Position numbers and translations under genes: made by a program. Positions 39,201 to 51,200 of a stretch of DNA of 64,000 nucleotides are shown here, piece by piece (within the stretch, counting starts at the first letter, position 1; each line of letters begins with the position of its first letter). The DNA is from Triplophysa rosa (lineage: Eukaryota; Chordata; Actinopteri; Cypriniformes; Nemacheilidae), in NCBI RefSeq assembly GCF_024868665.1, contig NC_079900.1, positions 19,874,125-19,938,124 of the forward strand, in the 5' to 3' direction. Below the pieces are notes generated by a model. It searched no databases and was not told the origin of the DNA. It saw only the letters and a list, made by a program, of their open reading frames with translations.

Positions 39201-42200
39201 ATGTGACATAGGAGCGAGAGGATAGGCTCTTATTATAATATTACCGCCCCTTAATCTACACAATTCCACCCACGGCGCTGCCGCCATTGTTGTTTTCACC
39301 AGCGACAGCGGTGTACGTGACGCCATGGCTAAAGTTCGTGAACAACATGCAATGTAGTCGCTGCACAGAGTCCTAACCTCGGAAGAGACAGGAGTGGATT
39401 TATTTTATTTTTAGTGGAAATCCCTCAGAATCCATAAGTAAAAACCTGCTTGTTTGCGCAAATCACTTCAAGCCGGAGTGCTTTATCAACCTGGGACAGT
39501 ACAAGCAGGATTAGCTTCAAAGTTGTTCCTCAAGAGGGATCGAGACCGACTGAACGAGACAAAGCTGCTATTATTTGCTAATATTTATCAACAGTCTGAA
39601 TTGACGTACACGTACCGTATATATAGGAGGATAACGTTTGCATATGATAGCGAAGGGAGCTAAGTCAGTCACGGGCTAAATAGAACATTCAAAGCCAGTG
39701 TTAAACTTACTCTATATTTATGTTATTTGGCAAATGGGCACTTGGAGTTTAGCTGTATGTATGTTAATACATAATACATTATGTGCATTAATATGTTCAG
39801 CTGCGGCAAGCTGTTTGTTTTGCTAATAAACAGGGGCGAACACTGCGGTTAGTTTCATTTTAAACGTCTCAAATCATTCGTCCTTAGGCTGAAAAATCCG
39901 TCACAGCATACTAGTTATGCTCTCACGTTGTGTGTGTAATGTTATAACTTGTCAGCGACAAGCGCTAAAATCCACGAGATCTGCAGGTGCGCATTCCGCG
40001 GATTTTAGGCAAGCATACACGCACAACGTGAGCTGTTTGCTGTGACGGATTTTTTGGTCGCCGGATGAATGATTTGAGACGTTTAAAATGAAACTAACCG
40101 CAGAGGAATTAAGGACACGTAGTTTAGCTAAACCATTGCCATGGCAGTACTACACGTGTGTTGTGTTGACACGCCGGACAGAAGGGGGGTGGGGTGCGCT
40201 GTAATTCATTATCATTTAAAGAGACATGCACCAAAACGGGTTGCTGTGAGCATAGCTGTTTTTGACGAGGCAAGAAGGGTTTTGTTTACACAGCCATTGA
40301 GTGTTTTTAAGCAAAATATGTTCCAGACATTTCATGAAGACCCTAATAAATCATACCAACTTGTTGAAAGTGCTCATCCGATGAGTCCTTTAAACTGTGC
40401 TTTTAATCAAGTGAAGATCATAAATGGGAAAAGCAATGGATTTTGCTCATTATGCTGATTGATGCCTCTCGCCTAGTCGTATTTGGTTAAATCTTGTAAG
40501 AGGAAATCTATCAAGACACAGTGGCTAATGTAAAAAGCGCCAGGCTCAGGAATAAACAAACACTTGGTGTCCATTAGGCCGATCCCCTGCTGTGAGAAAT
40601 GACCCTCTCTGACAGGGACTGAAAGTGCTACATCAGTACAGGGTCTGCTGTCTTTTGTCTGTTTATGGTTTTAAGGCCTGATCTCTCGACCCCGCCACTC
40701 TTTGTCACCCTCTCCAATGTGTCTCTCCGGCGAGCCTGAGCCTGTCTCTTACAGCTGGATCTACTTCTCCTCTGATTTATGTGCTATAATATAATCCCTG
40801 ATATCAAAGCATAAGCAAGACTCAGCCCTCCACAAAACCCCCTTCAGCAAACAACCCCCTACTCTGCACTGCTTAGAGCAATGAAACGATTCCCACGTGT
40901 CCGGAAAAAAAGGATCAATTCTTGTGAGAGCAAATCAGTTTTGATGTGCCCTGAACTGACCTGGTGAACAGCCATGAGACATGCATGCTTAAAAAAATGA
41001 TAGATGTATAAAACCTAGAATAAAACCAAGCCCGTAATCCATTGCGACAAACTCAAACCAGCAAAGTAAGTTTCCATCCAAGAGGGCATATATACCAGAG
41101 GAAAATACTACTGAAAAGTGCCACAAAATAAATGATACTCAAAAGAATCAATTATTTTGTAAATGGTGGTTCACATAAGAAAAGGCATTAACAAAGTTTC
41201 TGTTTATACAGCTCGTACTAAACATCGTACCATTTTTATGGGCTTCTTGAGGAGATCTGCCTCCGTGACAGGGACATTCTGGTCTTTGGGTGTCAAGCCC
41301 TTTTTGCTCAGGAGCTGTAGGAGGGCTGAGATGTCTTTGGGGGGACCCTCGGCCCCCGGGCTTCCGCCCAGCAGAAGGCCGTAGGTGCGACAGTAGAGTT
41401 CAGGAGACACCAGCAGATGTGTGACGGGAGGCTTCAGGTGTTCCTGCTCATACTGGTCACAGTAGAACGGATCACGCAGCTCCACGGGAACATTCTCTAC
41501 AAGAGAGACAACAAGATGTGTTCAGAATGGAAAACTAACACGCATGTTTTATATATACAGTATACAGTACAAGCCTTTTTCTTAATATATATGTTGAAAA
41601 ATAATGCATGTCTTATGGTGTGACAGCAAAAATTTGGAAAACAAACTGTTGATAACATATTATTTTATATTGTTATTATTAATATTTATATTTATAATAT
41701 TAAATAGCATAACACCGTGTCTACACCAGACTGGCAACGCGACAAAAGACAATAAAACGCATTAGAACCCATTATAATTTTACAACAAAAAAATGTACGC
41801 GACCGCATCCAGTGTAGACACAGTGTAAGAGAGATTTATATACATTTTTGATTACTGATTGCTCGTAATATGCTTATTTATGATTACTATTTTTCTTGTA
41901 ACATTTTAATTTTGTAATACATTAGGCTGTAAAGTTAAACACAGTGTATTGTGGGATACAGTACCATTACTATATTCAGTAGCATGTCTGTTTAGTGTTT
42001 ACATTACGTTTGTTTGTAAATAGCCTCAGGAAAACACATTTTTATGACCTAACGATTACAGTTATTTGCGTCCTGTTGTGCATGTAAACAAGGTGGTGTC
42101 TTAAAGTGATAGTTCACCCAAAAATAAAAATTCCGTCATCATTTATTCCCCCCCATGTCATTCAAAGCCTGTATATCACTGCTGTCCTTCGAAAATCTTG

Positions 42201-45200
42201 TATCTCCATATTTTGTTATTTTTGCCATAAATCATTATCATTAGTCACCCTTCATGTTTGCCACTGGGTTTTGCAAATATCTAACCAATAAAAAGTGTTA
42301 AAAAGTGCTTGTCAACTTTCACAACACAGTTTTTAATTATTTAAAAAGTACAGTGTTTTTTTTCCATTTCCTGAAAAACAGCAAATTCGGACAGCCGAGG
42401 TTTCAGAAGGACAGCGATGGTGTGACTCTTTCGTCAGTGCAACGCAAAAGAAGATATTTTGAGAAATGTGTCAGTTTTCTCTCCATACAATGAAAGGCAA
42501 TGGGGGCCAATGTTGTTTGGTTACCAACATTCTTCAAAATATCTTCTTTTGTGTTCTGCGTAAGAAAGAAAGACATACAGGTGTAAAATGACATGAGCGT
42601 GACTAAAAGATGAAAGAATTTTCATCTTTGGAATAACTATCACTTTAACTACAACCTGTGAAGATGTCATTGCTGTTATGAGGAAGCAAAATCCACTACA
42701 GAAGAAACTGCACATAGACTAACAATCGGGTAACCCGGCTTCTCTGTGCCCTACGGCCCAAATCTCCTGCCTGAATGAGCAAAGCAGGGTTCAACAAAGC
42801 GTACACCGTACACAAGTTCGTGTTTGTCACCAGCAAGCAAAGAGACACAGGAGCTGTAGTGTGTGATGGTGAATCCGCTCGTGCTCCAATGTCTCCTAAT
42901 TGTCTCCCTTTTGCTTTCCGCTCACTGGCTCTCTGATAATCGGCTCTCGGGGCAACAGTCACATCACTTTCCCCAGGGTCCACCACAGCGGAGCACACAC
43001 TGGCACCCAGATCCCCGTCTCAAAAAAACCACGCACACCTGACGGCTTCAAAAGAGAAGCCAATCAAAGCCAGCTGTGTGAGATCTGCGTTTGATGTGCT
43101 GGACAATAAAAAGCACCATTGTGGAGAGATCTAACCTGTCTCTCTCTATTTTCCCAAACACAAACAGGTGAGACGCCTGCTGAAAATGTAACCTGAACCA
43201 CGTCGACTGAAGAACAGAATCCATACAGATGACACATAAAACTATTTCTAATGAACTATTCTTTTATGCATTCACGCTTTGTCTGTGTAGACATTCAGGT
43301 CCAAATTCTCAGCTTGACAAAGGAAGACAGCTCCTGGGCTGGTGCGAGACGGTTTCTGTAAACAGGCACCAAACACACACAAAACCTTGTGAAACGCAGC
43401 CTTGAAACGTACACCCCACACGCCCACTGCGAACTGGTTCTGCTGCATTCACCACCAATCGTGACTCCACAGTAAGACTGTTACTTCCCTAACACATCCA
43501 TGTTCAGCGAGCAGCCTGAAGCCGTGGGACCTGTTCTAGGACACATCAGAGCACCAATTTGTTTCAACATCAGCTTACAGGACCAAATTGTTTTAACAGC
43601 AGTTAAAAATGGAGACACCCGTGTACCCGTTTACATCATCTCAACTATATCTGGTCTCGCTCGGTTCCAATCTGTGTGTACGATCAACACATCATCAGTA
43701 ATCCACTTCACTTTCAAAACTCAGCTACACCCTCTGATAACACATACATCTTGGAGATTTACATCTGCAAGACATCTTTTTTATTATCGTTTGCTCATCT
43801 GCAATACGTCTATGAGACGTGCCCTGTCAGACGTCATATAGACATCTAGAAGATGTCTGTAAGATGTTTATGATTTAGAACTGCCTTTTCGAAGACGTTT
43901 ATCAGATGTTTTTAAACAGCAGATGTTTTCCAGATCTTTAGCAGACATCTTACAGACGTACCCGTGCTATCTGGGTGAATGTATTATTCACCCATGTGTT
44001 AAATTGTATCAACTGTATTGTATGCATTCCATTATCAATTTATTTTGTCCTAAAAGGTCATTCATGTTTATAATGCGACGCATTTTAAAGTGAAACCAAA
44101 TTACAGATTAAGAGAAATTCATTTGATTATGAAAATGAATTGTATGTTTTCTAATTCAATGGCTATGACGTAAGGAATACTGTTTCCATGTCCAAGCCTA
44201 CACTTGTTTCAAGCCGTTTATGAGCACTATTTATTAATATCACTTGATTCTGATTGGCCAGACTCGACATTTGCAGGTTCGTTATTGATAACAACCGCTC
44301 AAAACGAATGACACACAGTAACCCAGATGCAGCAAATCATTTTGACAGTTTTTTTTACGTTTTAAATATAAATATGTCTTTTAATAACATTTATGACATT
44401 ATATTTACAAATGATTAAACCGAATTGCCTGTTCGTGACATATCTTACATATTACAGCTAAACTTTCATACACTCACGGTATAGTCTCCAGGCTTAAAGA
44501 GTCTCCAACGTCAATATTTAAAAAAAGCCTAAAAAATTGCTATGATTTTGTTATGGAGATGAAGATTGTTGTTTTTATTCAGTTTTACAGCACACCATGA
44601 GTTTATATTAGCATTTTTTTGTTGTTTGCCATTGGCATCTGATAGAGCATTTGGACCCGGAAGAGATGGGTCACGTACCATCAGACTTTACAAGCAGATA
44701 GAGTTGTAAGTCTACTGTAGCATTTTCCAACATTGGCTATGGTGACACTGACCATAAAGGAAGCTACAAAATTTAATAAAACATTATGAAGAGTAATAAA
44801 CATGGATATGACTAGACATGTGTACTATAAGAAAGTAAATTGTGTTCATCTAACATTAAAAAAGTAATAGAGAGAGGGGCCTGGTGTATTGCCCACCAAA
44901 TGGTTCACGCATACAGTTTAAATTCAGAATGCAAAGCAGGATGCAAAAGTCACAGCGATGTGAGATGAGGGTGACTGATAGAGGCTTCATTTCCCTGTAA
45001 CACTGGCAGTCAATGAATGACCGGTCTGTACTGCACCTTCAGAGAAAAGATGGAAGATGGTAAAACCTGAAAATAGAGAGGGCTACGCTAAACTAGGACA
45101 GAATTAATGGGCCAAGTCCTGGATACACACACCGCTTTTAGGGACTTTGAAACCGTAACACTGCAAGCCTCTCACATTTGAGTTAAACTACAGCCAACAT

Positions 45201-48200
45201 GACATTTTGGAAAATCGTGAGCTGTTAATAATCTAAATGCGCTTAAATGAATCGGAGTTCAAAGAAGGAATCCCATTTGTTCCTTACCATTTCTGTACGA
45301 GCAACAACCAAAACAAAACTCTATCGAAAACATGCAGTCTTGGCCAAAAGTATCTGGGGAGGTTTTTTTTTGCAATTTAAAATGCATTTGATCACTCTGC
45401 ATAATAATCTATAAATGAACACCACAACAGTTTAAGCAGAAACTTTGTAAAACACAGCATGACTGTCATGACTGTAGTTGAGTTAGCAGCACTGCTGCTT
45501 TTAGTGACTGTTAGTAACACTGTAAAATTTATGTTTTTATTTTTATTTTACACCGAACTTGTAAATTTGCAGTATTTCTGTCATTTCTTTTACGCATTTC
45601 AAAAATACATGAAAATTCTGTCAAATAAAACTGTAGTTCTGTCATTTTTTTTACAGCGACTCTGAAAAAGCATTCAAACACACTTAAGATATTACGTGTA
45701 TATAATGCATAATAGATGAAAACAACACATGAGGAGAAGTAAATGCTCAATAAGAAGTGTGTGTTAGATGACACCAGTGATCAGTGTCCTGTAAAGACAC
45801 TATTATGACAGCAAACACAAACTCCAAGTGTAAACATTACCCATAGCATGACTCTTCTCTCTCCAGATCTCCCGCTTTCTATCTTGCACACGCACGCATC
45901 AATGTCAATTATTGGAGAGGTGAAAGGTTAAGAGATTGAGGAGATTTGGCCTAGTGGCAGTGTTAGAAACATGAAATCAATGGGAAAACCTGGACAATCG
46001 CTCTGAGGGTTACTCAAGAAAACGGTTCGACTCGAGTCAGCTGAGCACGACACCAAAACTCAAACAGACATTTTGCATAGACGTCTCCAAAAGACATCAG
46101 CAAATAGGATGTAGCGTCTCCACACCCTGTGACAGACGGCTCAGCTGATCTTTACACATACAGCCAGAAGAGGATTAAACCATTAATGATCCATCTCATA
46201 TGACCCACTGCTTTAAATTTCATATACAGAAAAGCTCCTTTCCACTACAGAGAAGTGGCGGTCAGTCTCGGGTTTGAAGACGGTTGTCATGGGAACGTGA
46301 AGCATTAAAAGTCTCATTTGGTTTTAATTAAAGGCCAGCAGCTAAATCCACGCACAAGCCTTTTCATGACCGTCACTCTGTGATCCGTGGTTCACAATAA
46401 TTCATGTAAAATGTAAAAAAAAACACAATAGCATAACTATTTTAGTATGTACTTACTAAAATACCTAAAATAGAAATATATGCACTGATGTAATGCATTA
46501 AGGACAGACAATACAACCAATGCACATAAACTGAGTGTATATTTTTTCAATGTTAAGAGTGACAGTTCACCCAAAAATGAAAATTCTGTCATCATTTACT
46601 CGCCCTCTTGTCATTTCAAACCTGTTTGACTTTCTTTCTTCCGCAGAACACAAAAGAAGATATTTTGAAGAAAGTCGGTACAACCGAACAGCACTAGCAC
46701 CCATTCACTTCTATTGTATGGACACAAAACCAATGCAAGTGAATGGGGGCCAGTTAACAACGTTCTTCAAAATATCTTCTTTTGTTTTCTGGGGAAGAAA
46801 GAAAGTCATACAGGTTTGAAATGACAAGAGGGTGCGTAAACGATGACAGAATTTTTGCTTTTGGGTGAACTGTCACGTTAAAATCTGTCAAATGTCGACA
46901 TCCGAGTAATGCGTCTTCAAGACATTGCTTTAGATTGAAATACATTTGTTTTATGTATTTCTTCGAATATATTACTAATCTAAAATGATCTTTAATGCAG
47001 GATCTACTGTACATTCTTTACATGTCACAGGAGGATAATCTGACTGAGATGCTTGCATAACGGTACAGAGATGCTTTTATATTTACGTACAAACAATCAA
47101 CAAAATAACATACTTTGAATGAGCTGCTTAGTGACGTCTTAAGTTACACAAAAAGCACAACTTGAATAAAGATCATAAGCAGACTGCCTTTTTTTCTATT
47201 TCTATTTTCAATTTTCTTTTTTCTAAATCTATTTACCAGATGACCCATTTCTGCACAGAGCTTACTTCTCCCAAATCCTCTAAAATGAAGCACTTATTTT
47301 GAAGTCTGTGCTTGTGTTTGCACCAGCAGCACCTGTATGCAGACATGCACGTATACACACACTGTTCTTCATCCCAATACAGCTGAACACGCAGACAAAA
47401 CCTACACTCAAGGGGCTCTTTGGCGTCCAATGTTCAATGCAAAAGCCCATTCAGGAGGTTTAAGGGCGTATTCAGAGGTAAAAGTAATTATGCCAACGTG
47501 ATAAACATAAGCAAAGGCTCTAGCCATTCACTGATGCCTCACCTGTTGAGTCATGGCAGTGACACAAGGATGATTTAAGCGTGACTAATGCAGACCACAG
47601 GACCGTCACGTCATATCAGCACTGGCTGTCCTTAAACATCCATAGACAAGGAGCATTTTATCAGTGAAATTATGATTATCAATAACAGTGCAGAAGGAGA
47701 TAATAGGAAGAATTCTGCCATCTGTGGATGGAGTTTGAGTTCTGAGCGTTAGAGATACGACTCAAGTCATTTTTGTTTTTTGCTGACGTGACTGTAAAAC
47801 ATTCTGGCAGCGTTGATGTCCTACACAGTTTCAGGCTCAAGTACAACTCTTGCTTGTAGTCTACAACATATGTTTAGGCTGTAAATGAATTCTCTTTTAA
47901 CCAGGCCAGAGCTCAAAGGATTGAACTTTACAGAGCAGAGTTCATCCTGAATGAAGCTGTGGATTACAACACGTAACCACACTGACATTTCATTTTCTGA
48001 AGAAAATATGAGTGCTTATAAAATATGAGTGCAGTGCTTGCCAGTGCAAAACCTGCTGCCATGATGCTGGGATGGCTGGGTAGTCTCTAGCGTGTTGCCA
48101 TGTGGTTGCCATGGTCTTGTGGGTGGTTTATCTAAGCGCATTTTCTAAGATCGGAGTGTTCTGGGTAGTTTCTCAACAAGAAAGATCCTTAAAGGTCTTT

Positions 48201-51200
48201 GATATTATAGTCTATAAAAACGCTTCAGGTCGCCTGCAAACTATATCTGCACAATATTTTGGTCTGTTTCATCGTGAATCTAAAAAGAAATCAAACAAGT
48301 ATTACTCCCCCATATTGAACAATCTGACTTTAAAATGTTCTCCTAACAAAGAAAATAACAGATCTAGGAAGACGTTTGTTGTTGATTGGAAAAACGATTT
48401 TGCATAAACAAGCCGTAAAAAATGTACAATTCCTGTAAAAATACGTGTAAAATAAAATGTTTTTCTTGTAAATTTAGAATCTTTTTCTGTAAATTTTATG
48501 TTTTTACGTATTTCAAGAATACATCAAAAATCTGTCAAATATAACGGTAAAATTGTGTGAAATTACTGTTTTTTTTTCAGTGAGAGCTTTAGTGCATGCA
48601 TTACAGCATTGTTCAATTACGTGGTTATAAAAATAAAAAAAGATTACCGGCTTAGTGTTTGTTGGCTTTAAATATTTATTTCTTGATTTATGTTGTTGTC
48701 ATTGTTGTTAGTTAGCATAACTGAAGCTTTGTTTTCAGTGTTGAGGTCTAGCGGTTACTTGACCATGTGACTAATGGTTTGGTCTCTTAAGTCAAGAATG
48801 TATAATCAAATAATGTAACGGAAACTATTATGTAATAGTTAAAGAAACCTTTTTTCAGTTGGGCGAACTTGTCACATTGACTAGCAAATAAAAAATAGCA
48901 TTGCATGAATGACTCGCTTAATAGGACAGGTGTTATAATCCCACTATTTAAGCACCGTTGAATTGCCCAATAGGACATTTCCCACGCCTTATGCATGACA
49001 GGGGGATCAGTCAAGAATATGAATAGAAAGGAGGTCTGAGGTTTCACTGGGTTCCTCTGTGTTTGGGCGATAAATAATTATAGAAATACTTAGCATATTT
49101 ACAATGAACAAAATGGCTAAATTGAGAAACAATCACTGAAAAAACTCCAAAATCTTTGCCTTAAGTTTTCTCAACTATTTATTTTTTGAAGTGCGCAAGC
49201 GGTGCAGGACAACGTCTGCACCAAAGTAGTACCCACGGTTAGAGGTTTCGTAAAATCCTTAACCTCAATTATAAGCAATAGCAGCAGCGATTCATGCCTT
49301 AGCAAGCAGAGCTAATAATTTAATCACTTGCGTTCAGGCTGTTCTTGCACTCAACGCTCTTTTAACTAGGACAGCGCTCCAAGGATAGAGCTTTATTGAG
49401 CCATCCGAATATGAACATGTGGCTCCCAAGCCAAAAAACCATCACAGAGAAGATAACCGTGCTCATAACTCCGGTAGCAATTAGCGGCACAGCAAGTCTC
49501 GAAGTCACGGGTTCACCGCAGGGGCACAGCACACAACCAGGACATTACATTTGAGCACTCGGACCACCAGACAGATGATGTCATCAAACAGGAACACAAG
49601 TGCAGCCCTGCATCAGAGAGGTCACACACAATGCTGAAATACAGCCATCACTGTCACTGCTCTCCAGCCAGGACTCTTTAATCTCATCTCATTTCTATTC
49701 GGCTGGGCTCGGTGTGACTTTGACCGGAGGGTGTGGTCGAGCGGGCTGCTCTTGATGCAGGGAGTGAATGCAAACACACAAATGCCTCTTATTGGAGTTT
49801 AGAACTTAATTACACGTCAACTGGGGGAATTAAACAAAGTTCGGTTTCTCACACCCAGGGCTGATCCTAACAGTTCGACTATTAATCTGAAAATGGTTTG
49901 AGCAAAGTCAAGAATGAGACCATTCTGTGGGAAAACTCAACGGGCCAGTTCAAATAAGGTGTTTCTTTATTTAGGGATGGGCAGGGAAACTGGGAACGGA
50001 CTGTTTTGTCACACAGTGAAACTACATTAATGATAATGTTTACGAATCTTATCAGAAGCACAACAGCATGGCAGCGCAGTGTTATAAAATTGCTATAAAA
50101 TCCCAAACATCATTAAATTCATGTTTAATGAATGATAATATAAAATCGTAAAATACAGAATTGCAACCATTACTTATTCAAAACTCTGGTATTACGGAAG
50201 ACTGTTATATCCCTCTCTCACAACATGCCAACACAAAACATAATAAGAATTATCAAGCAGTTTCGGTGTTATGAGTAATGAGAACTGTAGTCTCCTATTT
50301 GTGCTCTTGCTCAACAAATGCTTGAAAAAAAACCTCTCCAAAAACTACAGCAAGTAAAGGAATGCAGACTTCCAATCTGAATTAACAGTGCCTCATTAGA
50401 TAAACACAATGGGGCTTTTAAAAACAATCCAAGCACACACAACCACATACTCACTGCCCGGTCTACTGCACAAGACCGAAAAAAAACCCTTCTAGGTTCA
50501 TGGACAAGTGACCTGTTGTCATCTACAGTGCACCTCTACACACAACAAAGTTGACCCTGGATGTCTATGTCTTGCAGTCGCTCAATACTAATTCATAAGA
50601 TTTCTCACTATTGTTAGTAGGGTTGGGAATCGAAAATCAATTCCAATTTGGAATCGGAATCGAAAGGCTAGGAATCGGATCGGAATCGAAAGGAATAGGA
50701 ATCGGATACTTGAGATTAAAATTTGAATTCCTCTTATCAATTCCTGTGTGCATATTTTCAGAAAAGTACATGCGTTGCATGATCTGCTGATATCTCAATA
50801 AAAGCCCTTATGAAAATTATCGATATTTTTTACTATAGTAAGCATAGTTTAGCTATAGAATTTGCATCAAAGCACAGGAATCACAAATTAACCTTAGTTG
50901 CATTATAGTAACTGCAGTTTAACCATGATGTAGTTCAACTATGATTATACAAATTGTAATAAAGCAGAAAAAGTGTGTTTCTATGTGTAAATATACACAA
51001 AACGGTGCTCATAAATATATAAATATATTTTGCAAACAAGTCAATAAGCAGGCTAAATGACCATACAGGTTGATATCTAAATGTTTTACTTCTGGAATCG
51101 AAACTGGGAATCGATAAGAATCGAAATCGATAAGCAGAATCGGAATTGGAATCGGAATCGATAAAATTGAAACGATTCCCAACCCTAATTGTTAGTGGGA

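Larger units (their letters stand above)
29755..41230 (-). other. camsap3 intron 2 (11.5 kb)
   Basis: Bounded by ATG|GTACGATG at 41231/41230 and GGTGCAG|AGTGCC at 29755/29754. It holds a CT microsatellite (30.37 kb), a hAT MITE (31454-31943) and inverted-repeat elements near 33.94, 34.69, 36.72 and 36.83 kb. A LINE fragment nested in another element occupies 37.4-38.75 kb. A THAP-like relic is at 39.44 kb and a long palindromic element at 39.85 kb. The stretch 32.7-33.6 kb is richer in CpG but contains no recognised exon. No host gene was identified inside the intron. Confidence 0.75.

Noticed and set aside
39030..39326. 98-codon minus-strand frame starting MASRTPLSLVKTT
   Set aside because: No domain recognised and it lies among degraded elements; could be a transposon relic but nothing supports it.
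40141..40458. 105-codon plus-strand open frame in camsap3 intron 2
   Set aside because: No recognisable domain, no splice context, and it adjoins a palindromic element and repeat-like sequence; likely chance.
36700..41828. Tandem duplication linking 36.7 and 41.7 kb
   Set aside because: The shared GTGTCTACACCAGAC segment is a short dispersed element; flanks do not match, so there is no segmental duplication.
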